Shown here piece after piece: positions 1 to 8,680 of a DNA stretch of 38,674 nucleotides (positions are counted from its first letter, which is position 1; each line of letters opens with the position of its first letter). This DNA is from Chloroflexota bacterium (GTDB lineage: Bacteria; Chloroflexota; Anaerolineae; Anaerolineales; Villigracilaceae), in assembly GCA_029782225.1 (NCBI GenBank), contig JAKOVF010000403.1, positions 1-38,674 of the forward strand, in the 5' to 3' direction. The notes beneath the pieces are model-generated. The model was not told the DNA's origin. It was given only the letters and a program-made list of their open reading frames with translations, and did not search any database. Both the position numbers and the translations under genes were made by a program.

Positions 1-1092
1 GTTATTAGCGGGGAGGTCAAAGATTACTTTGTGGCAAGCGAAACCTTCTGCGTCACACTCTCAACCTGTGAGTGGGCCGGCGACCTGGTCCGCACCAATC
101 ACTGGTGCGAGTCGGCGCTGGAATATGCGCGGCGCTATCAATGCACGTTTTTGTCGGCGTACTGCCGTACCACCTATGGCAGCCTGCTGGCAGAGACTGG
201 CAAGTGGCAGGATGCTGAATCAGCACTGACGGAAGCCATTCACACTTTTGATGAGGGTCATCATGGGTTGCGTGTGAACGCCGTCTTGAAACTGGCAGAC
301 CTGCGCGTTAGCCAGGGCCGGTTGGAGGAGGCGGATGTGCTGCTCAGTGGATACGAGGATTATGGAAGCGCCGTCTTGCCGCGGGCGCGATTGCATCTGG
401 CACGCGGCGAGACAGACCTGGCACGGGCCGTCCTGGAACAGGCGCTTCACGCTGATTCATCCCCCTCATTACAGCAGGCACCCCTGCTTCGTCTCCTGGT
501 GGATGTGTTGCTGGCCTCTGATGACCTGAATTCTGCCCGCCGCGTGGCCGATGAGATGATGTCGCTTGCACGTCTGGCGGGGAGCAATTTGTTCCTGGCA
601 CAGGCTGAGTTGGCGCTGGGACAGATCAGCCGCTATGCGGGAGAGGCGGATGCAGTGTCGCATTTCCATAATGCCCTGCAACTCCTGGAAATCCATGAGG
701 GGTCGATGCTTGCATGCCGGGTTAAATTGGAGCTGGCGCGCACGCTCAAAGATACGGACAGGGCGGGCGCCATCACCTGGGCCAAAGCGGCGCTGGCTGG
801 CTTCGAACGAATCGGCGCCGCACACGACGCGGATGAGACCAATCAACTGTTGCGGGAGATGGGGGCCTCCGGGAAGGTCAACCCTCGGGCGCAGGATCAA
901 CTTCTCACGGCGCGTGAAGCGGAAGTCCTTGAGCTAATGGCGCATGGATTGAGTAATCGTGAGATCGCCGCGCGTCTTGTCGTCAGTGCGAAGACCGTCG
1001 AGCATCATGTGAGTCAGGTTCTGGGGAAGCTGGGCCTGCGGAATCGCGCCGAAGCCGCCGCATACTTCCTGAGTCAGTCCAGTAAAAAATAA
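1..1092 (+). CDS. LuxR-family transcriptional regulator, C-terminal part (5' end outside window)
   Basis: The frame is open to the first base of the window, so the true start lies upstream and this is a 363-codon C-terminal fragment. Most of it is Ala/Leu-rich paired helices that look like TPR-type repeats (for example around 160-270 and 420-840). The last 65 residues are a clear LuxR/GerE helix-turn-helix containing [20 protein letters not shown] and [17 protein letters not shown]. This build (TPR-like region plus terminal LuxR HTH) is typical of large MalT/LAL-type ATP-dependent activators whose NTPase domain is N-terminal; that domain would be outside the window, so this is inference. The ligand and target genes are unknown. 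The cupin gene follows 81 bp downstream on the same strand and is a possible target or co-transcribed gene. Confidence 0.9.
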   Translation, partial: VISGEVKDYFVASETFCVTLSTCEWAGDLVRTNHWCESALEYARRYQCTFLSAYCRTTYGSLLAETGKWQDAESALTEAIHTFDEGHHGLRVNAVLKLADLRVSQGRLEEADVLLSGYEDYGSAVLPRARLHLARGETDLARAVLEQALHADSSPSLQQAPLLRLLVDVLLASDDLNSARRVADEMMSLARLAGSNLFLAQAELALGQISRYAGEADAVSHFHNALQLLEIHEGSMLACRVKLELARTLKDTDRAGAITWAKAALAGFERIGAAHDADETNQLLREMGASGKVNPRAQDQLLTAREAEVLELMAHGLSNREIAARLVVSAKTVEHHVSQVLGKLGLRNRAEAAAYFLSQSSKK

Positions 1093-1173
1093 GGGAGGGG
1101 AATAGGGGGGATGACCGATGCCCCTGAGGGTCAGTTGCCGTATCATGACGGCAATCACTCAAAGGAGATTGAC

Positions 1174-1677
1174 ATGGAAAAACAACTTAGTCCTGTTATT
1201 TTGCAGAATAAAGAAGGACGCCCGCTCTGGCATCTGGGCGCGTTGCTCAATTTCAAAGCCCTGACCGAAGAGACCGGCGGACAATACTGGGCGCTGGAAG
1301 GCCTGGCGGACAAGCACATGGCGGTGCCTCTGCATGCCCATACTCGCGAAGATGAGATCTGGTATGTGCTGGAAGGTGAGATCGCCTTCACACTCGGCGA
1401 AGAGATCATCGTGGGCGGACCGGGAACGTTTGTCTACATCCCGCGCAACGTGCCGCACACGTTCCAGGTCAGGTCGGAGACCGCCCGCTGGTTTGGATTC
1501 GGATTGAGCGGGAACCTAGACCAGTGGTTCTTTGAGACGGGCGAGCCTGCCAAATCACTGACACTCCCGCCGCGTCCGGCCGAGCCTCCTTCTGAGGCCG
1601 CCATCAACGCCATTGTCGCCAGCCTGAAGGCATACGGCACGGACACGCTGGGACCGCCACCAATGCCCATCGAGTAA
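1174..1677 (+). CDS. Cupin-domain protein
   Basis: The protein has 167 aa. The ATG at 1174 is preferred because AAAGGAG (1161-1167) lies just before it; an in-frame ATG at 1111 has no comparable ribosome binding site. The core is a single cupin barrel. Motif 1 is seen as PLHAHTREDEIWYVLEGEI, with His and Glu metal ligands, and motif 2 as PRNVPHTFQVRS. A C-terminal tail of about 50 residues is rich in Pro and Ala. Small cupins of this kind are often dioxygenase-like, isomerase-like or ligand-binding proteins, and nothing here fixes the substrate. It sits between the LuxR regulator and deoC and is followed by its own terminator, so it is probably transcribed separately from deoC. Confidence 0.85.
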   Translation: MEKQLSPVILQNKEGRPLWHLGALLNFKALTEETGGQYWALEGLADKHMAVPLHAHTREDEIWYVLEGEIAFTLGEEIIVGGPGTFVYIPRNVPHTFQVRSETARWFGFGLSGNLDQWFFETGEPAKSLTLPPRPAEPPSEAAINAIVASLKAYGTDTLGPPPMPIE

Positions 1678-1698
1678 ACCAATTTCTCTGCCCCTATC

Positions 1699-1732
1699 GG
1701 CGTGACATCAATGTCGCGCCGTTATGTTTTAA
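1699..1732 (+). terminator. Intrinsic terminator after the cupin gene
   Basis: The arms GGCGTGACA (1699-1707) and TGTCGCGCC (1712-1720) pair over 9 positions, including one G-U pair, around a TCAA loop. A T-rich tail (GTTATGTTTT) follows. It ends the cupin transcript 20 bp upstream of the deoC -10 box. Because the dyad lies so close to that promoter, an operator role for deoC is an alternative reading. Confidence 0.6.
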
Positions 1733-1739
1733 TTCGCTG

Positions 1740-1745
1740 TATAAT
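1740..1745 (+). promoter_or_regulatory. Probable -10 box of deoC
   Basis: A perfect TATAAT lies 27 bp before the deoC ATG, with a ribosome binding site (GGAG, 1763-1766) in between. No convincing TTGACA-like -35 is visible at 16-18 bp spacing. Confidence 0.5.
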
Positions 1746-1772
1746 CATCTCAGACAATGGAATGGAGTTTTT

Positions 1773-2735
1773 ATGACTTCTAATCATAATCGTAACCCCG
1801 GGACGCCTCTCGACCTGGATTGGGTGATGGGCGCACACATAAATAAAAGTGCAGTGGAGCGGCGTATAGACTCGCTGCCGAAGCGGCGCACTGTCAAAAA
1901 GGACTGGCAGGCCGCCTGGCTTTTGCGCGCGGTCACCTGCATTGATTTGACGACGCTTGCAGGCGACGATACGCCTGGTCGTGTCAGACGACTTTGCGCC
2001 AAAGCCAGACAGCCGATTCGCCCGGACATGCTTCAGCGACTTGGATTGGACGGCGAGAAGATCACCGTCGGCGCGGTTTGCGTGTATCCAAATCGAGTCG
2101 CGGATGCAGTGCAGGCGCTGCGCGGCACCGACATTCCAGTGGCTTCCGTTGCGACAGGTTTTCCTGCGGGACAGACGCCTCTGCCTCAGCGCATCGGTGA
2201 GATCGAACAAGCCATTGAAGCCGGCGCCAGAGAAATTGACGTGGTCATTGCCCGCAACTATGTTTTGACCGGCGATTGGCAGGCGCTTTACGATGAACTC
2301 AAGCAGTTCCGCGCCACTTGTGGCGATGCAGCGCACATGAAAACGATCTTGGCGACCGGGGACCTCGGCACGCTCAAACAGGTCTATCAGGCCAGTCTCG
2401 TGGCGATGATGGCAGGCTCGGATTTCATCAAGACCTCGACCGGTAAGGAAACGGTTAATGCCACGCTGCAAGTCAGTCTGGTGATGGTACGTGCCATTCG
2501 CGAATATCTTGAGCGCTACGGCTACAAAGTCGGCTTCAAGCCCGCGGGTGGGATTGGCACAGCCAAACAGGCGATGGCATGGCAATCGTTGATGAAAGAG
2601 GAACTTGGCGATGAATGGCTGATGCCAAATCTATTCCGCATTGGTGCAAGCAGCCTGCTGACGGATCTTGAGCGGCAGTTGTATCACTACATCACCGGCC
2701 ACTACGCCGCGAAGCATCACATGCCGATGGGATAA
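1773..2735 (+). CDS. deoC: Deoxyribose-phosphate aldolase
   Basis: DeoC splits 2-deoxy-D-ribose 5-phosphate into glyceraldehyde 3-phosphate and acetaldehyde in deoxynucleoside catabolism, by a class I (Schiff base) mechanism in the cytoplasm. All catalytic positions are present: the Schiff-base Lys in DFIKTSTGK (about K220), the second Lys in VGFKPAGGIG (about K256) and the proton-relay Asp in EIDVVIARN (about D156). The conserved VCVYPNRV and ATGFPAGQT strands are also seen. At 320 aa it is longer than the roughly 250-aa E. coli type, with an N-terminal extension of about 50 residues as in the longer DERA group. The start has GGAG upstream. The ALDH gene follows 105 bp downstream and could oxidise the acetaldehyde produced. 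Confidence 0.95.
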   Translation: MTSNHNRNPGTPLDLDWVMGAHINKSAVERRIDSLPKRRTVKKDWQAAWLLRAVTCIDLTTLAGDDTPGRVRRLCAKARQPIRPDMLQRLGLDGEKITVGAVCVYPNRVADAVQALRGTDIPVASVATGFPAGQTPLPQRIGEIEQAIEAGAREIDVVIARNYVLTGDWQALYDELKQFRATCGDAAHMKTILATGDLGTLKQVYQASLVAMMAGSDFIKTSTGKETVNATLQVSLVMVRAIREYLERYGYKVGFKPAGGIGTAKQAMAWQSLMKEELGDEWLMPNLFRIGASSLLTDLERQLYHYITGHYAAKHHMPMG

Positions 2736-2741
2736 GAATGC

Positions 2742-2829
2742 TTCTAACACGAAGGACACAAAGGGCACCAAGGATTTAAGCCTTAAGGGTTGCACCTTCG
2801 TGTACTTTGTGCCCTTTGTGGTTAAAGAA
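2742..2829. repeat. Intergenic inverted repeat built from 9-bp tandem units
   Basis: The left arm holds three consecutive 9-bp units: CACGAAGGA (2748-2756), CACAAAGGG (2757-2765) and CACCAAGGA (2766-2774). The right arm holds three units of the same kind on the opposite strand: CACGAAGGT (2794-2802), CACAAAGTA (2803-2811) and CACAAAGGG (2812-2820). The two arms can fold into a long imperfect hairpin with a short loop that contains CCTTAAGG. It fills almost all the space between deoC and the ALDH gene and ends just before the ALDH ribosome binding site (GGAG, 2832-2835). There is no T tail, so it is not a standard terminator. Confidence 0.85.
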
Positions 2830-2840
2830 CTGGAGTTTGT

Positions 2841-5279
2841 ATGAGCACATTACTTGAAATCTTCAAATCCATGGAATACGGCCCTGCGCCGGAATCTCCT
2901 GCCGCGGTCAATGCGTGGCTGGATGAACACAATCGCAAATTCGGCCTGTTCATCAACAACGAATGGATGACGCCGAAGGGCGCAAAGTATTATCCCTCCC
3001 ACGACCCATCGAATGGCGAGCTGCTTGCTGAAACCGTGCAAGCGGGGCAAAAAGAAGTGGACGCGGCGGTCTCGGCCGCCCGCACTGCGTTCGAGACATG
3101 GAGCCAGACTCCCGGCGTTGTCCGCGCTCGGTACATGTACGCGATTGCGCGGAATATTCAGAAACATCACCGTTTGCTGGCGGTGCTCGAGTCCATGGAC
3201 AATGGCAAGCCCATCCGCGAGTCGCGTGATATCGATGTCCCGCTGCTCGCTCGTCATTTTTATTACTACGCGGGTTGGGCGCAACTCATGGAGACGGAAC
3301 TTCGAGATTATCAACCTGTCGGCGTGGTGGGGCAGATCATCCCGTGGAATTTCCCACTCTTGATGCTGGCATGGAAGATTGCACCAGCGATTGCGATGGG
3401 CAATACGGTTGTGTTGAAGCCGGCTTCGTACACGCGACTCTCGGCGCTGTTGTTCGCGGAGATCGTGGCAGAAGCGGGTCTGCCGGCGGGCGTCGTCAAT
3501 ATCATCACGGGCAATAGCAAAGCTGGCTCGATGCTGGTAGAGCATCCTGATGTAGATAAGATAGCGTTCACGGGTTCAACGGATGTTGGGCGCACGCTTC
3601 GCCATCAGACCGCGGGCTCTGGCAAAAAACTGTCGCTGGAGTTGGGAGGCAAGAGTCCATTTGTCGTGTTCGAAGATGCCGACTTGGATGGAGCCATTGA
3701 AGGCGTGGTCGATGCGATCTGGTTTAATCAGGGTCAGGTCTGTTGCGCGGGATCAAGGCTTATCGTCCAGGAAAATGTCGCGGCCAAGTTTATCCAAAAG
3801 TTGAAGAACCGCATGGAGCATATGCGCGTGGGCGACCCGCTCGACAAGGCGATTGACATGGGCGCGATCGTGGACCAGACTCAATGGGACACGATTGACA
3901 GTTGGGTGAAAACGGGCGTCAGCGAGGGCGCGGAATGTTATCAGCCGAATATCCAACTGCCCGAACAAGGACTCTTCTATAAGCCCACGCTTCTCACGGG
4001 TCTCGACCCCGCGGCCGCGACCGTGCAGGAGGAAATCTTTGGTCCCGTGCTGGTCTCGCTGACTTTTAGGACGCCGAGTGAAGCAATCGAGCTTGCCAAT
4101 AATACGCGATATGGACTTGCTGCGAGTGTGTGGAGCGATAACATCAATCTCGCGCTGGATGTGGCGAGCCGCATCAAAGCGGGATCGGTGTGGGTCAACT
4201 GCACGAATCAGTTCGACGGCGCTTCGGGCTTCGGCGGCTATCGTGAGTCGGGATTCGGACGCGAAGGTGGCAGGGAAGGCCTGTTTGAGTATGTCAGACC
4301 GATCTGGATGGATCGTCCGCGGCCCGATTTCAAAGTTGGTGACTCAAAGAAATGGGGCGAACATACTCCCGCGCGTCCTGCCGCCCCGACAGTTGCTCGG
4401 GCAAATGGACATAATCTGCCCCGCGTCGACCGCACGCCGAAGATGTACATCGGCGGCAAACAGGTTCGACCTGACGGCGCGTACACCATCACCGTGCTTG
4501 GCGCGGATGGTCAGATCGTCGGGCAGGTTGGCGATGGCAATCGCAAGGACATCCGCGATGCGGTGGAAGCCGCCCACGCGGCACATTTGTCCAAACCGGG
4601 CTGGGCCATGCGGCATGGATTCAACCGCTCGCAGATCTTGTACTTCATCGCCGAGAATCTCGATGCCCGCAACGCGGAGTTCGTGAAGCGCATTGTCGAA
4701 ATGACAGGCCGCACCCAGAAAGCCGCGCAAGCCGAAGTGGACGCGGCGGTCGAACGGCTCTTTACTTATGCAGCCTGGGCCGATAAATACGGCGGCTCAG
4801 TGCAGGAAACTACGTTGAAGGGGATTACGGTCGGCGTCAACGAGCCTGTTGGTGTGATCGGCATTGCCTGCCCTGACGAATATCCGCTGCTGGGATTTGT
4901 CTCGGTTATGGCTCCTGCGATTGCACGCGGCAACACGGTCGTGATGATCCCCAGCCAGCAATATCCGCTCTCTGCAACGGACTTCTATCAGGTGCTGGAT
5001 ACGTCCGATGTGCCGGGTGGTGTGGTCAACATTGTGACCGGCGACCGCGACCATCTGGTCAAGACTCTCGTCCAGCACGAAGACGTGGACTCGATCTGGT
5101 ACTTTGGTTCCGCCGAGGGCAGCTATCACGTCGAGAACGAGTCCGCGGCCAATATGAAGCGGACCTGGGTCGGCTACGGCCTGCCGCGCGATTGGATGGA
5201 CCGCGAGCAGGGCGAGGGCCACGAATTCCTCCACGAGGCCACGCAGGTTAAGAATATCTGGGTGCCGACAGGGGAGTAA
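2841..5279 (+). CDS. Double-domain aldehyde dehydrogenase (ALDH16-like)
   Basis: The 812-aa protein contains two ALDH-superfamily modules in one chain. The N-terminal module (about 1-500) is complete: the oxyanion Asn in IIPWNFP (about N170), the general base Glu in SLELGGKSP (about E267) and the nucleophile in FNQGQVCCAGSR (about C301). The C-terminal module (about 520-812) repeats the fold (GVIGIACPDEYPLL, GGVVNIVTGDRDHL) but lacks a catalytic Cys motif and ends in a YGLPRDW-type tail. Length, order and the inactive second domain match bacterial ALDH16 enzymes, which oxidise aldehydes with NAD. The position next to deoC suggests acetaldehyde from deoxyribose as a physiological substrate (inference). 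GGAG before the ATG supports the start. A strong terminator follows. Confidence 0.92.
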   Translation: MSTLLEIFKSMEYGPAPESPAAVNAWLDEHNRKFGLFINNEWMTPKGAKYYPSHDPSNGELLAETVQAGQKEVDAAVSAARTAFETWSQTPGVVRARYMYAIARNIQKHHRLLAVLESMDNGKPIRESRDIDVPLLARHFYYYAGWAQLMETELRDYQPVGVVGQIIPWNFPLLMLAWKIAPAIAMGNTVVLKPASYTRLSALLFAEIVAEAGLPAGVVNIITGNSKAGSMLVEHPDVDKIAFTGSTDVGRTLRHQTAGSGKKLSLELGGKSPFVVFEDADLDGAIEGVVDAIWFNQGQVCCAGSRLIVQENVAAKFIQKLKNRMEHMRVGDPLDKAIDMGAIVDQTQWDTIDSWVKTGVSEGAECYQPNIQLPEQGLFYKPTLLTGLDPAAATVQEEIFGPVLVSLTFRTPSEAIELANNTRYGLAASVWSDNINLALDVASRIKAGSVWVNCTNQFDGASGFGGYRESGFGREGGREGLFEYVRPIWMDRPRPDFKVGDSKKWGEHTPARPAAPTVARANGHNLPRVDRTPKMYIGGKQVRPDGAYTITVLGADGQIVGQVGDGNRKDIRDAVEAAHAAHLSKPGWAMRHGFNRSQILYFIAENLDARNAEFVKRIVEMTGRTQKAAQAEVDAAVERLFTYAAWADKYGGSVQETTLKGITVGVNEPVGVIGIACPDEYPLLGFVSVMAPAIARGNTVVMIPSQQYPLSATDFYQVLDTSDVPGGVVNIVTGDRDHLVKTLVQHEDVDSIWYFGSAEGSYHVENESAANMKRTWVGYGLPRDWMDREQGEGHEFLHEATQVKNIWVPTGE

Positions 5280-5300
5280 GATGATTAGAGAGTAGATGAT

Positions 5301-5333
5301 AAGACCTCCGGGAGTAGTCTCGGAGGTCTTTCG
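5301..5333 (+). terminator. Intrinsic terminator after the ALDH gene
   Basis: A perfect 10-bp stem, AAGACCTCCG (5301-5310) and CGGAGGTCTT (5321-5330), encloses a 10-nt loop. The T tail is short (CTTTC). It lies between convergent genes and may also stop transcription arriving from the sulfotransferase side. Confidence 0.8.
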
Positions 5334-5374
5334 ACTTCTATTCAAACAATGCAAACCTGCTATTTAGCGATTTC

Positions 5375-6127
5375 TTACCATCCACGATTCACCCAATCCT
5401 TCTGTCGTTCTTCGCGGAACCGCTGGGCCCATTCTTCGGACACATCATCTGCCAGTTTGGTCAGTGCGGGCGGCGCTATGGTTATGGAGCGCGACTCCAG
5501 TTCGAGATAATCCAGGATCATTCGAACTGTCTGCTCGTAGTTTTGGACGAAGTCCTCGTAAATAATATTGAGCGGGGTAATGCCGCCTTCGGCAAAGAAT
5601 TCCTGGATGCCCGCTTCGCGCATGGAACATTCGTTATACAAATGGTTGATGGCATCGAACAGGTACGCGTCCGACAGGTCAATGGGCTTGCGGGATTCGT
5701 TTGCTGGAACGTGCCATTCTCCCGATTGGATCGCCCGCCACCAGGAAACAGCCAGCCGCACCTTATTGCGGCGCGTCATAAAGATGTGGTGGTGATTGGG
5801 AAACAAATGCTCCCACACAGCTGTCCGTTTTGTTTCCGTTGGCGGGCAGGCAGGAAATTTTTGCAGCGTCTCGGTTAATTGACTGAAATGGGGTTCGTAG
5901 AAAGAGTGATTGATGCCGAAGACGCCATTGGAAGTGCTTCCAAGCTTATACAAATAGTCCTGAAGGTCAGCGTGACTTGTCTTGTGAAATGTAGTGAGCA
6001 GGTCAGGTGGACAATTGAACCATTCGCGGGGGACGCCAGCAATGCCCGTTGATTCGATGGCTTTGCAGAGCAAGGTACTGCCTGTCCGCTGGGTGAACCA
6101 GATGGTGTAGGAGAGTTTCGGGTTCAT
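5375..6127 (-). CDS. Stf0-type sulfotransferase
   Basis: The protein has 250 aa from the ATG at 6127, which has a weak GGAAAG ten bases upstream; a TTG at 6145 would add six residues. The N-terminal motif IWFTQRTGSTLLCKAIESTG is the 5'-phosphosulfate-binding loop for PAPS. The segment RRNKVRLAVSWWRA, followed by SGEWH, is typical of the Stf0 group. This group includes mycobacterial trehalose 2-sulfotransferase, so a sugar or glycolipid acceptor is likely, but nothing here shows which one. No sulfate-activation gene is nearby. The protein is probably cytoplasmic, with no signal peptide. Confidence 0.88.
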   Translation of the reverse strand: MNPKLSYTIWFTQRTGSTLLCKAIESTGIAGVPREWFNCPPDLLTTFHKTSHADLQDYLYKLGSTSNGVFGINHSFYEPHFSQLTETLQKFPACPPTETKRTAVWEHLFPNHHHIFMTRRNKVRLAVSWWRAIQSGEWHVPANESRKPIDLSDAYLFDAINHLYNECSMREAGIQEFFAEGGITPLNIIYEDFVQNYEQTVRMILDYLELESRSITIAPPALTKLADDVSEEWAQRFREERQKDWVNRGW

Positions 6128-6197
6128 AAATGTAATTCTTTCCAAAGTTGTTAGATTATAGCTGGCTGTGACTTCAACCCCTAGAAAGTTGAATATA

Positions 6198-7043
6198 TTA
6201 TCCGTCCTCTCTCACCCGCGCACTGCTCACCGCGCTGAAAATGACCCCTCCCAGCACCACCAACCCGCCGATCAGCGCGGACGGTCCCATACTCTCGCCG
6301 AGGATGAGAAACACCCAGACGGGATTCAAAACAGGCTCCAGCGTGCTGACTAAGTTTGCCTCCAGCGCAGGGACATGTTTGATCGCCTTGCTGAACAACA
6401 GGTTGGAAAGTCCGATCTGGACTACGCCAAGAAAAAGGATGATCAGCCAGCTATTGATTGTCCAGGTCTCCTTAAGGATGAAAGGGAAGCCGACAATTGC
6501 TGAAAAGAGATTAGCGGCGAGGAAGCTCTCCGCGGGCACGCCGTCCTTTTGGGCACGCAGCGAAACCATCATCAGGGCCAGGCTCATACCGCTCAGAATC
6601 GCCAGAATATTCCCGTAAATTCCATTGGTGCTCAGCTTGTCCCCAAAAAAGAGAAACATGCCAAGAAAGATCACAACCATCGAAACCCAGTCCGCGCGGG
6701 AGGGCTTTTCGCGCAGGAACCAGAATGCCAGCAGAATGACGTAGATCGGCGCTGTGTACTGGAGAAAGATCGCGTTGGCGGCGGTAGTCAGCTTGGTCGC
6801 TGTGATGAACAGGAGTTGGGTCAAGATGTAACCAATGGATGCACTGAACTTCCACCACGTCCATTTTGTGGGGATACGGCGTAGATAAACGAGAAATACG
6901 ATGCTCGAAAAAAGGCTGCGTCCTGCCAGAATAGCGATCGGCCCCCAGGAAATCATCTTGATCAAGACCCCGCTTGTGCTCCACAGGGTAGCGGTGATGG
7001 CGATGTAAAGGAGCGATTTGCGGCGTTCGGAAAGGGAATTCAT
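6198..7043 (-). CDS. EamA/DMT-family transporter
   Basis: The integral membrane protein has 281 aa from the ATG at 7043 (MNSLSERRKSLLY). A start at 7133 would add 30 residues that look non-membrane and less likely. About ten hydrophobic segments form two EamA repeats (roughly 10-140 and 150-280). Family marks include ATLWSTSGVLIK near the N-terminus, the helix GMFLFFGDKL at mid-protein and GLSNLLFSKAIKHVPALEAN followed by EPVLNPVWVFLILGE in the second repeat. DMT members export or import small metabolites and the substrate cannot be told. It lies 70 bp upstream of the sulfotransferase on the same strand, and the two may be co-transcribed. Confidence 0.9.
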   Translation of the reverse strand: MNSLSERRKSLLYIAITATLWSTSGVLIKMISWGPIAILAGRSLFSSIVFLVYLRRIPTKWTWWKFSASIGYILTQLLFITATKLTTAANAIFLQYTAPIYVILLAFWFLREKPSRADWVSMVVIFLGMFLFFGDKLSTNGIYGNILAILSGMSLALMMVSLRAQKDGVPAESFLAANLFSAIVGFPFILKETWTINSWLIILFLGVVQIGLSNLLFSKAIKHVPALEANLVSTLEPVLNPVWVFLILGESMGPSALIGGLVVLGGVIFSAVSSARVREDG

Positions 7044-7156
7044 TTGATATTCTCGCAATGTCCTGGTTGAAACGTAGAGCCACGGAAGTTTATTGTCAGT
7101 GGCGGAACCTGTCAATGACGGGTTCTTCGCCATAACCTGTGGCTGTTCTCATGCGT

Positions 7157-7162
7157 TATACT
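7157..7162 (+). promoter_or_regulatory. Possible -10 box of the LURP-one-like gene
   Basis: TATACT lies 35 bp before the ATG at 7198, with AGAGGAAA acting as ribosome binding site in between. No clear -35 is seen. Confidence 0.35.
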
Positions 7163-7197
7163 GATATGAAGATTTATCCAACTCAAGAGGAAACTTT

Positions 7198-7713
7198 ATG
7201 TCAACGCGTTACAAAATACGTCAAAAACTGATCGCTATCGGAGATGATTTCTGGATTGAAAACGAGAAAGGTCAGCGAGTTTTCAAAGTCGATGGCAAGG
7301 CACTGCGCCTGCGCAAGACTTTGGTCTTTGAAGATATGAATGGCAGGCTGCTCTGCCAGATCAAAGAACCACTACTTTCAATCCGAGAAACGATGGTAAT
7401 TGAAGGTCAGAATGGCGAAGATCTGGCTGTCATCAAAAAGGCGCTCATCTCCCCGCTGCGCGACCGCTGGTCGGTCAACGTCAAGAATGGACCGGATCTG
7501 GATGTACAGGGCAACATTCTTGACCTCGAATACTCGATCAAGCAGGGACGTGACAAGGTTGCCGAGGTATCGAAGAAATGGTTCCTCCACGTGGCGGATA
7601 CCTACGGAGTAGAGATCGACCGCGGTCAAAACGACATTCTCATCCTTGCCGTGGCGATTGCGATTGATATGATGGCGCACGACGACGCTGACAAGAAAAG
7701 CAAACGAAAATAA
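7198..7713 (+). CDS. LURP-one-related (tubby-like fold) protein
   Basis: The 171-aa protein shows the alternating beta-strand pattern of the LURP-one-related family: [20 protein letters not shown] at the start, then [17 protein letters not shown], further strand pairs and a closing helix [17 protein letters not shown]. Members fold as a 12-strand barrel round a central helix, like tubby and phospholipid scramblase proteins. A membrane or phosphoinositide link is proposed for some eukaryotic members, while the bacterial role is unknown. AGAGGAAA precedes the ATG. Lactate dehydrogenase follows only 7 bp downstream, so the two genes are probably co-transcribed, but no functional link is evident. 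Confidence 0.85.
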   Translation: MSTRYKIRQKLIAIGDDFWIENEKGQRVFKVDGKALRLRKTLVFEDMNGRLLCQIKEPLLSIRETMVIEGQNGEDLAVIKKALISPLRDRWSVNVKNGPDLDVQGNILDLEYSIKQGRDKVAEVSKKWFLHVADTYGVEIDRGQNDILILAVAIAIDMMAHDDADKKSKRK

Positions 7714-7720
7714 GGGCGGC

Positions 7721-8680
7721 ATGAAGACAGGTATCGTAGGCAGCGGATTTGTCGGGGCGACGGCGGCGTATGCACTGGTGATGCGCGGGGTCGGGCGTCG
7801 CCTTGTGTTGGTGGATCAGAACAAATTCCGGGCTGAAGCGGAAGCGGACGACATCCGGCACGCGGTCCCATTTGCGCATCCGCTGGAAATCACCGCCGGA
7901 GACTATGCCGATCTGGGCGATTGCAGGGTAGTGGTTGTCTCGGCGGGAGTGGGACAAAAGCCAGGAGAAACTCGTCTCCAACTGCTGGAGCGGAATGCAA
8001 AGGTGTTCGAGCAGGTGATACCGAACATACTTCAATATGCGCCGCAGGCGATTCTCCTGATCGCGACCAATCCCGTGGATGTGATGACACACATTGCCTC
8101 CCACTATGCCAGCAAATTTGGCGTCTCTTCCAGCCGCGTGATCGGATCCGGCACCACGTTGGACACCGCTCGTCTGCGGACTTTGATCGGGCGCCGCCTA
8201 AATGTGGACTCTCAGCACATTCACGCTTATGTGCTCGGGGAGCACGGCGACTCGGAAGTACTGCCATGGTCGCTCGTGACGGTCGGCGGAATCCCGTTGG
8301 AGGAATTTTGTACCGGGCGTGATTTCTCACTTTGTCCCGAGGATTATGCAGAGATTGATGACAGGGTCCGCCGAGCTGCATATCGCATCATCGAAGGCAA
8401 GGGCGCGACCTACTACGGCGTTGGCAGTGCGATTGCCCGCATCGTGGAAGTCATTTTGCAGGACGAACGTTCCATCCTGACGGTTTGCACGCCGGTAGAA
8501 GATGTTGCCGGGGTGAAGGATGTGACTGTTTCGTTGCCGAACCTGGTGGGCGGGGAAGGGATCATCCAAACATTCTTTCCCGGGCTGAATGAGGCGGAGA
8601 TCCACGCATTGCGTGCCAGTGCACGGGTCGTCCGATCTGTTATTGATCAACTTAGATTGGAAGCCAACACGGCAACATGA
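7721..8680 (+). CDS. ldh: L-lactate dehydrogenase
   Basis: The 319-aa cytoplasmic enzyme interconverts pyruvate and L-lactate with NAD(H). The N-terminal Rossmann motif is [16 protein letters not shown], with Asp32 at the end of strand 2 (LVLVDQN) favouring NAD. Substrate choice is set by the loop [14 protein letters not shown]: Gln79 marks lactate dehydrogenase, where malate dehydrogenase would have Arg, and Arg85 is present. The substrate-binding Arg in LDTARLR (about R151) and the catalytic His in LGEHGDSE (about H175) are both there. It indicates fermentative or lactate-using metabolism. The last 4 bp overlap the start of the next gene (ATGA), which implies translational coupling. Confidence 0.95.
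   Translation: MKTGIVGSGFVGATAAYALVMRGVGRRLVLVDQNKFRAEAEADDIRHAVPFAHPLEITAGDYADLGDCRVVVVSAGVGQKPGETRLQLLERNAKVFEQVIPNILQYAPQAILLIATNPVDVMTHIASHYASKFGVSSSRVIGSGTTLDTARLRTLIGRRLNVDSQHIHAYVLGEHGDSEVLPWSLVTVGGIPLEEFCTGRDFSLCPEDYAEIDDRVRRAAYRIIEGKGATYYGVGSAIARIVEVILQDERSILTVCTPVEDVAGVKDVTVSLPNLVGGEGIIQTFFPGLNEAEIHALRASARVVRSVIDQLRLEANTAT

Noticed and set aside
2742..2829. CRISPR array or insertion-sequence end
   Set aside because: Units are 9 bp without spacers, no cas genes or transposase are nearby, and the arms are inverted, not direct repeats.
2841..5279. The double ALDH as an assembly fusion of two genes
   Set aside because: The second module lacks catalytic residues and the total length matches known ALDH16 proteins, so the fusion is natural.
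7721..8680. Malate dehydrogenase
   Set aside because: The specificity loop has Gln at the position where malate dehydrogenases carry Arg, so lactate is favoured.
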